Source of the DNA: an uncultured Acidobacteriota bacterium
GTDB taxonomy: Bacteria; Acidobacteriota; Blastocatellia; Pyrinomonadales; Pyrinomonadaceae
Length of the DNA stretch: 64,000 bases
Direction of reading: 5' to 3'
Assembly (NCBI GenBank): GCA_937873515.1
Contig: CALMYB010000006.1
Span: 62,001-126,000, forward strand
Shown: positions 44,769 to 53,957 of the stretch, in pieces
Layout of the letters: every line of letters begins with the position of its first letter
Numbering within the stretch: position 1 is the first letter of the stretch
Notes under the pieces: model-generated
What the model was told of the DNA's origin: nothing
The model's database searches: none
What the model saw: the letters and a program-made list of their open reading frames with translations, nothing else
Translations under genes and position numbers: made by a program

Positions 44769-45505
44769 AAGTCGGAGTCGCTGATACATTTGACGACATC
44801 GTCGAAGAGAAGAAAGGGAAGCGACCGGGATTGACAAGTTCCGGCCCTGGCGGAGGAGATCCCCGCGGGCCTCGCGGAAATGGAGGCGGCAGTGGTCCCA
44901 GCGGCGGTGATGACGGTGGCCGCAAGCGATTTGACGATGCGACCCGGCCGAATGCGGCCAAGACTCGGATGCTTACTTACTTTCTGCTGATGGTCGTCGT
45001 AATGACCTTTGGCGGAATGATCGCGGCCTATCTAGTGCTTGCGACGAACCGCTCTACTGAATGGCGGCCGTTTACGCTTCCGATCCAGGTTTGGATCAGT
45101 ACCGCTATTATCATCTTGAGCAGTATCGCCTATGTTATCGCCGAAAGGGCTCTGGTGGCGGAGGATCACCTGAAGGCAAAGAGATGGCTGTTGATCGCTA
45201 CAGCGCTTGGAGCCTGCTTCATTTCATCACAGATCGTTCTTTGGCTCGAGCTGGTCTCGTGGGGCTATTATGCATACGGAAACCCGTATGCCGGCTTCTT
45301 TTATATTTTGACCGCCCTTCACGCCGTTCACGTTCTCGGCGGCATTATTGCAATGTCATCGATCGTCCTTCGGTCATGGTATGCCCCCAAGAGCGAGTTT
45401 GAGATCGAGCGGCGGTGCACGATAGGCCAGGTCGTCGGCTGGTACTGGCATACTATGGGCTGTCTTTGGATCCTTATCGTAGCCCTCTTGGGTTTTTTGG
45501 CCTGA
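44765..45505 (+). CDS. ctaE: Cytochrome c oxidase subunit III
   Basis: A 246-residue protein. A Gly/Pro/Arg-rich soluble N-terminus (1-65) is followed by about five membrane helices with subunit III signatures: 'FGGMIAAYLVLATN', 'GFFYILTALHAVHVLGGIIA' and 'VVGWYWHTMGCLWILI'. It supports proton-pumping haem-copper oxidase stability. It starts within the ctaB stop (ATGA) and ends overlapping the DUF420 gene (TGATG). Subunits I and II are not in this window. Confidence 0.9.
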   Translation: MKVGVADTFDDIVEEKKGKRPGLTSSGPGGGDPRGPRGNGGGSGPSGGDDGGRKRFDDATRPNAAKTRMLTYFLLMVVVMTFGGMIAAYLVLATNRSTEWRPFTLPIQVWISTAIIILSSIAYVIAERALVAEDHLKAKRWLLIATALGACFISSQIVLWLELVSWGYYAYGNPYAGFFYILTALHAVHVLGGIIAMSSIVLRSWYAPKSEFEIERRCTIGQVVGWYWHTMGCLWILIVALLGFLA

Positions 45506-45951
45506 TGGACGCTCTACAGATATTTCCCCATCTCAACGGCTTCTTAAACCTAACAAGCGGCCTTTTTCTGGCGAGCGGATTCATTTGTATCCTTCGAAGG
45601 AAGATCCACGCCCATCGCTTTTGTATGCTTGCGGCAACGATAATTTCGTCGATCTTCGTTGTCTCATATCTTACGCATCATGCTCTGCTGACCTATGCCT
45701 ACGGCCTCGGCCCGACGAGATTCACAGGCGAAGGCCTCGCCCGGCCGATATATTTTACGATCCTTTTGTCGCATACGATCCTTGCAGCAGGCATTGGTCC
45801 TTTCGTCATTATCACCCTCTATCATGCCCTAAAGGGGAATTTTGCGAAGCATCGCAAGATCGCACGTCTCGTGATGCCGGTTTGGCTCTATGTATCGGTC
45901 ACGGGGTTCACGGTGTATATGATGCTTTACCACTTTTATCCGAGCCGATAA
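45505..45951 (+). CDS. DUF420 membrane protein (CtaM/YozB-like)
   Basis: A 148-residue, four-helix membrane protein: 'LNLTSGLFLASGFICILRRK', 'HRFCMLAATIISSIFVVSYL', and 'ILLSHTILAAGIGPFVIITL' with conserved His residues. DUF420 members in Firmicutes are needed for haem-copper oxidase maturation; by family and by coupling to ctaE (TGATG) this one probably helps assemble the oxidase. It is last in ctaB-ctaE-DUF420. The next plus-strand feature is the orphan riboswitch about 100 bp downstream. Confidence 0.85.
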   Translation: MDALQIFPHLNGFLNLTSGLFLASGFICILRRKIHAHRFCMLAATIISSIFVVSYLTHHALLTYAYGLGPTRFTGEGLARPIYFTILLSHTILAAGIGPFVIITLYHALKGNFAKHRKIARLVMPVWLYVSVTGFTVYMMLYHFYPSR

Positions 45952-46047
45952 CTTTTTTTCAGGCCTTCCAACCTTTTTTGGCTTTTGCGCGTCAAAAATC
46001 TGGAACGATAACCGAATTTTGTGTTATCATTCCGTTGTTGAAAATTC

Positions 46048-46194
46048 GATCGCCGAAGCCGCTAATGTTTGAGCGGCGCGGGGGAACCAAAGTTCGCAGA
46101 ATGTTCTGCGGCAGGGGCTAATCGACAAATAACGTCGAGGGGATACTCTTTCGTTCCTAGCCCGTCAGCTAACCTCGTAGGTGTGGCAAAGAAG
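46048..46194 (+). promoter_or_regulatory. Cyclic-di-AMP riboswitch (ydaO/yuaA class), orphan
   Basis: All diagnostic blocks of the class are present in order: GAGCGG, 'GGGGGAACCAA', a GCAGAATGTTCTGC hairpin, 'GGGGCTAATCG', a CGAC/GTCG arm, 'GATACTCTTTCGTTCC', then 'AGCCCGTCAGCTAACCTCGT' and AGGTGT. The class senses c-di-AMP and usually turns off wall-remodelling or potassium-transport genes. No such gene follows: 155 bp later a convergent gene ends, with a terminator between. A possible -10 (TATCAT, 46025-46030) lies upstream. It could also be reached by read-through from ctaB-ctaE-DUF420. Confidence 0.93.
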
Positions 46195-46292
46195 TTACAG
46201 CTGGGGATTGTGCCCATAAAGAAAGGCCGATTTTTCATGTGCTTCCCGCTATTTTTCAACAAAACGCAAGAGACTTCGGTCTTCTCAAAGGA

Positions 46293-46328
46293 AAAAGGCT
46301 TCGATGTTCGTATGCATCGGAGCCTTTT
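46293..46328. terminator. Bidirectional terminator after orphan riboswitch and PP2C gene
   Basis: A stem of 14 pairs with one T-G: AAAAGGCTTCGATG (46293-46306) with CATCGGAGCCTTTT (46315-46328), 8-nt loop. On the plus strand it ends the riboswitch transcript; on the minus strand it lies 21 bp after the phosphatase stop with a TTTTT tail. Confidence 0.85.
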
Positions 46329-46348
46329 AATGTCTTCCTGCAACCCGA

Positions 46349-48013
46349 CTAACTGACCGTCTTCTTGACTATCACCAGCGTAATGTCATCGTTCGCGGGA
46401 GCAGTTCCGGTGAACGCCGAAAGGGCGGATTCGACCTTATCGCGTAATCCGGAAGCCGAGGAAGCGACGTTCGCCTGAACAACCTTGGTCAGACGGTCGA
46501 GGCCGAATTCTTCCTCATTCACGTTATTTGCCTCGGAGACGCCGTCAGAATAGGCGACGAGTACATCTCCGGAGGCAAGCGTGATAGTTCCGGATTCATA
46601 CTCAGCGGACGGGATGATCCCAAGCGGAAGCCCGCCGGAGGCAAGCTGTTCTACCGTTCCGTCCGCACGTCCGATCAACGGGGGGTTGTGCCCGCAATTT
46701 ATAAATTGAACAACGCCCGTTGCCGGATCGAGTTCCGCGACGAAAAGCGTGACGAACCGGTTCGCTGGAGTATTTTCCGCGAGATAGGCATTTATCGAAG
46801 CGACGGTGGCGGCGAGCTCCCGATCCGCTGCGACCTGAGCGTGGATAGCGGCGTGAAGACTCGACATAAGCAATGCCGCAGCCGTACCCTTTCCCGACAC
46901 ATCGCCCAACGCGAACAACATCCGGCCGTTGCTTCTGGGAATGAAGTCGTAGTAATCGCCGCCGATCTCGTAACAAGAGAACGATATTCCTTGAAATTCA
47001 TAACCATCGACCTTAGGCGGGCCGGAAGGCTGAAAACGCTGTTGTATCTCCGTCGCCAGTTCGAGTTCGCGCTCCATTCGCTGGCGCTCGATACGGGCTT
47101 CGGTCAGGCTCGCATTTTCGACCCTTATCGATGCAACTGATGCGAGGGTCGTCAGGATATCCAGATGTTCGGCCTTGAACGTGGCCTCGTGCGTTGGTGA
47201 ATCTGCATAGATCAGGCCGAAGACGTCCGTCTCGTCCACGCTCAACGGAACGGCAAGGACGCTCCGGATACCTTGGAGCATGATCGTCTGACTGGCGAAC
47301 TTCGGGTCGTGTTGGGCATCAGAGGTCAGCACGGACTTGCCGTGATCCACGACCTCGGTCATTATGTTACGGCTAATTCGGACCTCTTTCAGGCTTTCTT
47401 CTTTTCCTCGTGCACGCGCGACCTTTACTTCCATCTCGCAGTCGGAGCCTTGTTCCCGGAGCATGATGATAACTCGCTCTGCCGGGACGGCCTCAAAAAC
47501 AAGTGACGCTACGGAATCAAGGGTTTCATCCAAGCCGCGAGATGCGAGCAGCGTGACGCCAACCTTGCTGATCAGGCCGAGAAGATCCGTTCTGCTGGAA
47601 GTTTGAGACTCGAGTATCTCGGTCGTCGGATTTCGCCTAAGGCTAAATGAGATCGTATTTGCGGGATCAAGTCCGGCGGTCGTTTCGGCGAATAACTGGG
47701 CGCTGTTGAGCTGAGGCACGGCAGGGTCGTCCTCGAATCGAAGAGTTGTTTCGCCTATCTGGATCGCTCCGCCAGTCGAAAGGGGAACTGATCCCGTCAG
47801 GATATTACCGTTGTATCGCGTGCCGTTCGCAGAGCCAAGATCGTGAAGCCAATAGATGTCGTTCTCGCGTCGGATCTCGGCGTGCAGCCGAGAGGCGAAT
47901 GCGTCGGGAATGCAAACGTCGCTTCGCGCGGAACGTCCGACTGTGGTTCTCAGCTTTGCCAGTTCGACGGTCTCTTCCGGGCGGCCCGCACTGATAATGT
48001 GTAGATATGCCAT
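46349..48013 (-). CDS. FHA-GAF-SpoIIE/PP2C serine phosphatase
   Basis: A 554-residue protein with three domains: FHA (about 15-95: 'TTVGRSARSDVCIPDAFASR', 'HDLGSANGTRYNG'), GAF (about 145-290), and a SpoIIE/RsbU-type PP2C phosphatase (about 330-553: 'GGDYYDFIPRSNGRMLFALG', 'DVSGKGTAAALLMSSLHA', 'YSDGVSEANNVNEEEFG') with its metal-binding Asp residues. It should bind phospho-Thr partners, sense a small ligand and dephosphorylate Ser/Thr, opposing the kinase in the same operon. ATG 48013 starts one base after the RDD stop (TAAAATG). Confidence 0.88.
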   Translation of the reverse strand: MAYLHIISAGRPEETVELAKLRTTVGRSARSDVCIPDAFASRLHAEIRRENDIYWLHDLGSANGTRYNGNILTGSVPLSTGGAIQIGETTLRFEDDPAVPQLNSAQLFAETTAGLDPANTISFSLRRNPTTEILESQTSSRTDLLGLISKVGVTLLASRGLDETLDSVASLVFEAVPAERVIIMLREQGSDCEMEVKVARARGKEESLKEVRISRNIMTEVVDHGKSVLTSDAQHDPKFASQTIMLQGIRSVLAVPLSVDETDVFGLIYADSPTHEATFKAEHLDILTTLASVASIRVENASLTEARIERQRMERELELATEIQQRFQPSGPPKVDGYEFQGISFSCYEIGGDYYDFIPRSNGRMLFALGDVSGKGTAAALLMSSLHAAIHAQVAADRELAATVASINAYLAENTPANRFVTLFVAELDPATGVVQFINCGHNPPLIGRADGTVEQLASGGLPLGIIPSAEYESGTITLASGDVLVAYSDGVSEANNVNEEEFGLDRLTKVVQANVASSASGLRDKVESALSAFTGTAPANDDITLVIVKKTVS

Positions 48014-48014
48014 T

Positions 48015-48488
48015 TTATAAGCGAATCTCGCGGCGTGACGCGCGCACAACTCGTGTACCGGACAGATAGTCGTGAAGCGTCCTGGCCTTCGGTGTAAAAA
48101 GACAGATCAGAAACCCAAGCCCGAGTGTAAGTAGGGTCAAGAGGTAGCCGACGGTCTGGCGAAGGATCAATGCACCAGTTCCTGCTCGTTCGCCGGTCTT
48201 CGAGATGATCCTCAATCCCGTCAGCAGCTTGCCGATGCTCTGCCTGCATACAAGCGGGAGAATTACAATGTTCACCACGGATAGGAGTGTCGCGATAAAC
48301 CAGAGAGTTGCGTCGGTCGCAATGTTCAATCCGCCCGAGAACATTCGCTCGGAAAGGAGTCCGCCGACCGGGAATATGAGAAAGATGATGTAGTCGATCA
48401 AAATTGCCCCACATCGAAGAAGGAATGGTGCAGAAAACCCTTCGAGGGCAAGTTGGTCGGTAGATTGTGCCTGTGTTGCAGCTGCCAT
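48015..48488 (-). CDS. RDD family membrane protein
   Basis: A 157-residue protein with three to four hydrophobic segments. The RDD pattern appears as 'FLLRCGAILIDYIIFLIFP' (Arg and Asp), 'RQSIGKLLTGLRII' and 'FTPKARTLHDYLSGTRVV'. RDD proteins are small membrane proteins linked to ion transport or to kinase-regulated membrane functions. It sits between the kinase (33 bp) and phosphatase genes, so it is a candidate membrane target or anchor of that signalling pair. Confidence 0.8.
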   Translation of the reverse strand: MAAATQAQSTDQLALEGFSAPFLLRCGAILIDYIIFLIFPVGGLLSERMFSGGLNIATDATLWFIATLLSVVNIVILPLVCRQSIGKLLTGLRIISKTGERAGTGALILRQTVGYLLTLLTLGLGFLICLFTPKARTLHDYLSGTRVVRASRREIRL

Positions 48489-48520
48489 TGTTGAATTAGA
48501 TCGAAAGACTAGAGTCTAAA

Positions 48521-50707
48521 CTAACCGACCCAAAAATGCAGTGTAGTGTCACCTAATTTAATTTTATCGCCATTGACCAGGCGATGGGGTTGGTTCGGCC
48601 GAAGTCTTAGGTTTCCGCTCTCAGTGGACAGCACGGTCGTGCCGTTCGAAGAGCCAAGATCTTCCACAAGAAAATCTGCCCCATCGTGAATGATCCTTGC
48701 ATGACGCCTGGAGATCTTGGTCTGCGGATCGAACTTCGAGAGATCGACCTCGGGGAAGATATTCGACATTGGGTCGCGGCGTCCGAGAAGATTCTCGGGC
48801 TTTTCGATCAAATACACCGGGGCTTCAAGGTCGGTCGTCCCTTCCACGACAAGCCGTGCCGTGCGGGCGGAGCGGAACGGGTTTGAAAATTGGACAGAAG
48901 CCGAGGGCGGAGCGTTCTGCGCAAGCGGCTGGCGTGCCCCGCAGAAAGCGCAGAACATATCGGCCGCGACGATCCGTTGGCCGCAAAATCCGCAGAATAC
49001 GGTCTGGTCATCGAGGCCGACCGCAACTGGTGCCGCACCGACGCCGAATGTCAACCGACCCGCACGCAGGCTGTCAGCGTGTTCACCAAGGGCATCCCGG
49101 AGATCCGCTGCACTGGCGAAACGCTTCTCGGCGCTATATTCAACGCATTTCATCAGGATCTTTTCGATCTGATCTGACAGTCGAGGATTTATTTGCCGAG
49201 GCCTCGGGTTCTTCTCAAAATCGAAGATCAAGAGCGGATTGTTCTGTGGATCGGCACCTGTCATAAGGTGGAACATCGTCGATCCGAGGCTGTAGATGTC
49301 CGAGCGGGGCTCGACATTTCCGCTAAACAGCTCTGGGGGAGCGTAGCCCATCGTACCAACGGCCGTCACTCCCCGTTCTTCGATCTGGTTGACACTTCTC
49401 GCGATTCCGAAATCGATCAGCATTATCTTACCGGTCGAACCATCAAGCATCACATTCGAAGGCTTCAGATCGCGATAAACGATCCGCTGCGGGAGATTAT
49501 GCAGATAAGAAAGCACATCTGCGATCTGGAATCCCCATTCGGCAACGGTAAGCTCGTCAATTCGGCCTTCGGGAGCGGCACGGAGCCGCCCGGCAAGGTC
49601 GCCGCCGGAGATATACTTCATCACAAGGTAGAAGCGCCCCTCGGTGGAATCAAAAAAGTAGTCGTAGATCGTCGGGATCGAAGGATGATCAAGCGAGGAA
49701 AGGATCATCGATTCGCGACGAAAATCGTCGATCGCCTTAGCCTGCTGGGCATCCTCGATGTGGGCCTGGACCATCTCTTTGACCGCGCGCTGCACACCGC
49801 CAAGGTTTCGGTCATTCGAGAGATAGACCGCGCCCATTCCGCCGCCGCCTATCTTCTTGACGATCTCGTACCGATTATTCAGGACGGTGCCTCCAGTAAG
49901 GATCTGCAAACGGGGTTTTGATCCCTTATCCGCACTATCGGAGATAGCAGACGTGTCGTGGTCACGCTTCAATTCCTCGGGGGCGGCATTCGCGGTTCCG
50001 GATTCAACGGTCGCTGCGTCAACTTGCCGTCCGGAGACCTCTTCCTGTGCGGAACTCACCGACTCCTCCGCAGCTCTTGCAAGAACCTCGGGTATCGGAG
50101 GTTCAGCTATGAGCGGCGGCTCGACACGAGCTTCCTCACGCGGCGGGGTCTCGACTTGCGTGTCCGGGGCTGACGTGGCTGCCGGATTTTCCGACGCTAT
50201 CTCATTCGCGGGAATGGAAGTCTCTTCCGGAGCCAAGTTCTGGTGGACCGGTTCAACAGACCGCTCCGCACCAGATCCCTCAACAAGCGGAAAGTCGTGG
50301 AGAGTACTCTCAAACTCCGTATCGGTATCGGGCGCATTGGACTCAGAGGAAACCTCGACCTCAGGCGGGTTCTCCGCGATCACGGCAACGGCGGGCAATT
50401 CCGCCTCCGCGGTCGCTTCGGTAGTTTCCGGTATTTCACTGACCGTCGGATCTCGTTCGGGTAAGATGGCCGCAACCGGCTCGGAGTCCTCGATCGGCGG
50501 AGGAACGGGCGTTCGGACCTCTTCATCAACGCGAGCCGGTTCTACGGCCGCTGGAATTGGAAGCTCGGAGATAGAGGTTACGATAGTCTGCGCAAGCGGG
50601 TCGTCCGGCGCGGCAACAAGATCTGCCGGATGCAGAGAAATGCCGCAATAGGGGCAATAGATATCGTTATCTGCGACCTCTGAGGCGCATTCTGGACAGG
50701 CGACCAT
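48521..50707 (-). CDS. Serine/threonine kinase with zinc ribbons and FHA domain
   Basis: A 728-residue protein. N-terminal zinc ribbon (CPEC...CPYC, 4-21); a long acidic Pro/Glu/Ala linker (25-270); a Hanks-type kinase (about 280-545) with Gly loop 'IGGGGMGAVY', Lys in 'AVKEM', catalytic loop 'YRDLKPSN' (Tyr replaces His of HRD), DFG 'LIDFGIAR' and 'GYAPPELFSG'; a second zinc ribbon ('FCGFCG', 'FCAFCG', about 575-600); and a C-terminal FHA ('LLGRRDPMSNIFPEVDLS', 'EDLGSSNGTTVL'). There is no membrane helix, so it is cytoplasmic. It should phosphorylate and read phospho-Thr in the same pathway as its operon partners. Confidence 0.9.
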   Translation of the reverse strand: MVACPECASEVADNDIYCPYCGISLHPADLVAAPDDPLAQTIVTSISELPIPAAVEPARVDEEVRTPVPPPIEDSEPVAAILPERDPTVSEIPETTEATAEAELPAVAVIAENPPEVEVSSESNAPDTDTEFESTLHDFPLVEGSGAERSVEPVHQNLAPEETSIPANEIASENPAATSAPDTQVETPPREEARVEPPLIAEPPIPEVLARAAEESVSSAQEEVSGRQVDAATVESGTANAAPEELKRDHDTSAISDSADKGSKPRLQILTGGTVLNNRYEIVKKIGGGGMGAVYLSNDRNLGGVQRAVKEMVQAHIEDAQQAKAIDDFRRESMILSSLDHPSIPTIYDYFFDSTEGRFYLVMKYISGGDLAGRLRAAPEGRIDELTVAEWGFQIADVLSYLHNLPQRIVYRDLKPSNVMLDGSTGKIMLIDFGIARSVNQIEERGVTAVGTMGYAPPELFSGNVEPRSDIYSLGSTMFHLMTGADPQNNPLLIFDFEKNPRPRQINPRLSDQIEKILMKCVEYSAEKRFASAADLRDALGEHADSLRAGRLTFGVGAAPVAVGLDDQTVFCGFCGQRIVAADMFCAFCGARQPLAQNAPPSASVQFSNPFRSARTARLVVEGTTDLEAPVYLIEKPENLLGRRDPMSNIFPEVDLSKFDPQTKISRRHARIIHDGADFLVEDLGSSNGTTVLSTESGNLRLRPNQPHRLVNGDKIKLGDTTLHFWVG

Positions 50708-50718
50708 TTACTCAGCAG

Positions 50719-51342
50719 CTATTTATTTGTTCTAAACCGCAAAAAAGTCTTTCCGACTATCACTTCGTCGTTATCCTCGATCAGATGCGGATTGCCCGGC
50801 AAAAGCCTTCGTCCGCGGTTTACGTAAGTTCCATTCGTTGAACCCAGGTCTTCGATGGTGTATCTGCCATTGGTGACCCGTACCCGAGCGTGTCTTCGCG
50901 AAACCTTGGCCTCGGCGTCGTACTGATCCAGGTCGACATCGGGGAATACACCATTGTCGGCATCCCAACGGCCTATCGTTGCCTCTGATCCGGCGATCGG
51001 GAACTCGACCGGCGGTGCATCCGCTCGTTCGATAACAAGTCGTGCACTTATACTTGTGATCACAGGCTCTGCATTGCCCGGCGTCGGCTGTTCCGCGAGG
51101 CTGAACGGAACTGCGACCGACGGGTCGGTCTCTGTAACGCTTACGGCTCTGGGAATTTCGGACACGGAAGCGATGGCCGCCGGATCGGTCGCCGGAGGAA
51201 CGTATGCGGGCGGTTCAGTTTCGGCGTGACTAGCCACCGGAGCGGCTTCGGCGACCGGTTCATTTACGAGTCGCGTTCCGCATTCGTCACAGAATTTTGC
51301 CGTTTCGGGATTACCGGTGCCACACTTTGTACAGTTGATCAT
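50719..51342 (-). CDS. Zinc ribbon-FHA domain protein
   Basis: A 207-residue protein: N-terminal zinc ribbon ('CTKCGTGNPETAKFCDECG', 4-22), a Pro/Ala/Glu linker (25-95), and a C-terminal FHA domain ('ATIGRWDADNGVFPDVDLDQ', 'VSRRHARVRV', 'EDLGSTNGTYVNRGRRL'). It mirrors the ends of the adjacent kinase without the kinase domain, so it is a likely phospho-dependent adaptor or substrate and possibly arose from the same ancestor. It is first in the FHA-kinase-RDD-phosphatase operon, 11 bp before the kinase. Confidence 0.85.
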   Translation of the reverse strand: MINCTKCGTGNPETAKFCDECGTRLVNEPVAEAAPVASHAETEPPAYVPPATDPAAIASVSEIPRAVSVTETDPSVAVPFSLAEQPTPGNAEPVITSISARLVIERADAPPVEFPIAGSEATIGRWDADNGVFPDVDLDQYDAEAKVSRRHARVRVTNGRYTIEDLGSTNGTYVNRGRRLLPGNPHLIEDNDEVIVGKTFLRFRTNK

Positions 51343-51596
51343 TCGCTTCGCTCACTATTGGTTTTGGGGGTCTCACGTTGCTCAGTTCTTCATTTTATCG
51401 TGTAATAAACAGAATCGTAAAACGCAAATGACGCATCGAGTCCGCCATTTTTGCATACTTCGCAAGGATAAGCCTAGTTACGGGCGTTGCGCAACGCGAT
51501 TTCTTGAAACAAAGCAGTTTAGCTTATCGTAAGGTCAGTTTGTCGATTTTATCGCAGCTATCGTTATTTAGTTTATTTGAGAGGACCCCTTAACTT

Positions 51597-53141
51597 ATGG
51601 CATTAAGCCGACGTACCAGAATCATATTGCTCGCGAGCGTTGCTCTTCTTGTCGGGATAATCGTGGTTGCTTCTATCTTTGCAACTCGTAAGGATACGCC
51701 GAAGGTAACCGTCGTAACTGTTGAGCAAAAGCCTGAATTGCGCTCGACTGTCACGGCTTCGGGAGAGGTTCGTCCGATCCAGTTCATGAACCTTACGAGC
51801 GAAGTTCAGGGACGCATCGAGGAGATCTATGTAAAAGAGGGCGATCACGTAACTAAGGGCCAGCCTCTCGTAAAACTTGATCCCGAACAGTTCCAATCGA
51901 GCACGGATGCGCAGGTCGCGGCACTGCAGGCCGCTCAGGATGACGTCCAATCCCAAAGGACGCAGGTCGTCGCGGCGCAGAACCAGCTTTCACAGTCACA
52001 GCAAGCGTTGGATGCTTCTGATGCTTCGGTGAGCGCGGCCAGGCAAAACGTTGTTACGGCCCAAACCGATGTGGAACGCGCGGTGGTTGACGTAAATACA
52101 GCTCAACGCGAATTTAACCGTAATGCTCAACTTCTCGAGTCCGGCGTGATCTCGCGGTTTGAGTACGATCAGAAGAAGGACTCACTCGAGACCGCACAGG
52201 TTGCGCTCAAAAATGCTAAGGCTCGACTGCAGTCTCAGAAGATCGCGGTTGACGAGGCGATAGCGAGGAGAAATCAGCAGGCGGTAGCGGTTCGCGACGC
52301 GAAGCGTGCGGTGAACACCGCTGGTATCGGCGTAAGTCAAAGTCAATCGCGTGCCGAGCAGCAGACCGCTATCCTACGCGGTCAGAAGAACCAGAGAGAC
52401 AAGACGCTCCAAGTTGCCCCTATAAACGGCATTATCGCTGAGATCCCGTCAAAAGTCGGTACATTTGCAGTAGCCGGCCTCTCCACCACTCCCTTAATGA
52501 CGATCGCGGATATGTCCTCGATAAACGTCGAAGTGAAGGTTGACGAAACTTCGATCGACCAGGTGGCTGTCGGCCAGAAAGTGAAGGTCAAGGTCGATGC
52601 ATTCCAAGATCAAGACATTGAAGGTGAGGTAACTCAGAAAACTCCCCTGGCAGTTGGAAAGTCGCAAACTAGCGGCGGCCTTTCGACAAACATCAACGTG
52701 CAGGAGGCAAAGGAGTTTCGTGTCGTCATTGAGCTGAAGAATCTTCCCGATGAGGTGAAGAACGGCCTGCGTCCGGGAATGAGCGCAACTGCGGAGATCA
52801 CTACCAACGTGGTAAAGGACGTTTTGACGGTTCCTCTTCAGGCTGTTGTCGAGAAGCGGCCTGAAACTTCGCCTTCGCCTGAGACTCCTGCGGCAAATAA
52901 CGCTGCCGAGCCCGCCGACAAACCTAAGGCGATAACGGGTGTGTATGTTCTCGTTGGCGGAAAAGCGGAATTCCGCGAGGTCGAGACGGGCCTGATCGGC
53001 GAATCCGACCGCGAGATCAAGAGCGGGCTTAAAGCGGGCGATGTTGTTATTACCGGCCCAAGCAGGGTGTTGAACACACTTAAAGACGGCACCGCCGTAC
53101 AAAAGGAAGAAAAGGCATCAGGCCAAGGCACGAAATCATAG
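51597..53141 (+). CDS. MacA/HlyD-type periplasmic adaptor protein
   Basis: A 514-residue membrane-fusion protein: N-terminal membrane helix (8-30), biotinyl-lipoyl half-motifs ('[20 protein letters not shown]' and, after the hairpin, '[20 protein letters not shown]'), a long coiled-coil hairpin (about 95-265), and a beta-barrel and membrane-proximal part (about 295-400). A Pro/Glu/Ala linker lies near 420-440. It bridges an inner-membrane exporter to the outer membrane. It heads the ABC exporter operon, with the ATPase 5 bp downstream. GAGAGGACC lies upstream of the ATG. Confidence 0.9.
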   Translation: MALSRRTRIILLASVALLVGIIVVASIFATRKDTPKVTVVTVEQKPELRSTVTASGEVRPIQFMNLTSEVQGRIEEIYVKEGDHVTKGQPLVKLDPEQFQSSTDAQVAALQAAQDDVQSQRTQVVAAQNQLSQSQQALDASDASVSAARQNVVTAQTDVERAVVDVNTAQREFNRNAQLLESGVISRFEYDQKKDSLETAQVALKNAKARLQSQKIAVDEAIARRNQQAVAVRDAKRAVNTAGIGVSQSQSRAEQQTAILRGQKNQRDKTLQVAPINGIIAEIPSKVGTFAVAGLSTTPLMTIADMSSINVEVKVDETSIDQVAVGQKVKVKVDAFQDQDIEGEVTQKTPLAVGKSQTSGGLSTNINVQEAKEFRVVIELKNLPDEVKNGLRPGMSATAEITTNVVKDVLTVPLQAVVEKRPETSPSPETPAANNAAEPADKPKAITGVYVLVGGKAEFREVETGLIGESDREIKSGLKAGDVVITGPSRVLNTLKDGTAVQKEEKASGQGTKS

Positions 53142-53146
53142 TCTCG

Positions 53147-53902
53147 ATGTATAGATTTATGGAAGAAGAGAATGGCCAGTCTGTTGCAGCGAGTGCTGCT
53201 GCGGAGCCCGATGCACGGTCGATGATCTCGATGCGTAATATTTGGAAGACCTACCAAATGGGTACCGAACAGCTGCATGCCCTGCGGGACGTTTCTTTCG
53301 ATGTAAAAAAGAACGAGTACGTCGCGATCATCGGGCCTTCCGGGTCAGGAAAGTCAACGTTGATGAATCTGATCGGTTGTCTGGATTCCCCGAGCAGCGG
53401 GGAATACTGGATCAACGGCAACCTTGTTTCTGAGATGGAAGATGATGAGCTTGCGAGGATCAGAAATCGGGAGATCGGCTTCGTATTCCAAACATTTAAT
53501 CTTTTACCGCGCGCGACCGCGCTTCACAATGTCGAGCTCCCGCTGATCTACTCCGGAATGCGCGCCGGTGAAAGGCATGACAAGGCGGTCGCTGCGCTAA
53601 GCTCGGTCGAGCTGGGCGAGAGGTACATGCACAAGCCGAATGAGCTCTCCGGCGGTCAGCGGCAGCGCGTCGCCATCGCGAGAGCCCTCGTGAATCACCC
53701 GTCCATCCTGCTTGCGGACGAACCGACAGGCGCTCTCGATACAAAGACGAGCTATGAGATCATGGCCCTTTTTGAAAAGCTCCACGAAGAGGGAAACACG
53801 ATCATTCTGGTTACGCACGAACCGGATATCGCGGAGCGGGCACACCGGGTCATCACGATCCGCGACGGCCGAATTGAAAGTGACGAGCGGATCAAGAAGT
53901 AG
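53147..53902 (+). CDS. MacB-type ABC exporter ATP-binding protein
   Basis: A 251-residue ABC ATPase of the MacB/LolD group: Walker A '[12 protein letters not shown]' (about 64-75), Q-loop '[20 protein letters not shown]', signature '[15 protein letters not shown]', Walker B '[12 protein letters not shown]', H-loop 'LVTHEPD'. It powers the two permeases downstream. Two ATGs are possible (53147, 53159), neither with a strong Shine-Dalgarno sequence. Unlike E. coli MacB, the ATPase and permease are separate genes. A terminator-like hairpin follows. Confidence 0.93.
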   Translation: MYRFMEEENGQSVAASAAAEPDARSMISMRNIWKTYQMGTEQLHALRDVSFDVKKNEYVAIIGPSGSGKSTLMNLIGCLDSPSSGEYWINGNLVSEMEDDELARIRNREIGFVFQTFNLLPRATALHNVELPLIYSGMRAGERHDKAVAALSSVELGERYMHKPNELSGGQRQRVAIARALVNHPSILLADEPTGALDTKTSYEIMALFEKLHEEGNTIILVTHEPDIAERAHRVITIRDGRIESDERIKK

Positions 53903-53928
53903 CTGGAACATAGCCTTCGGCCCAAGGG

Positions 53929-53957
53929 ATGCGTCGCCACCGAAGTGGGCGACGCAT
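53929..53957 (+). terminator. Terminator-like hairpin between ATPase and permease genes
   Basis: ATGCGTCGCC (53929-53938) pairs with GGCGACGCAT (53948-53957), a perfect 10-bp stem with a 9-nt loop, followed by TCTTTGTTG. It lies in the 185-bp gap inside an otherwise tight operon and could attenuate expression of the permeases or protect the upstream mRNA. Confidence 0.65.

Noticed and set aside
46236..46356. 40-codon frame after the c-di-AMP riboswitch
   Set aside because: No Shine-Dalgarno sequence, reads through the terminator stem and overlaps the end of the phosphatase gene.
49857..50651. 264-codon plus-strand frame rich in Ser/Thr/Gly
   Set aside because: It is the antisense of the Pro/Glu/Ala linker of the kinase. 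Ser/Gly richness follows from that repetitive linker.
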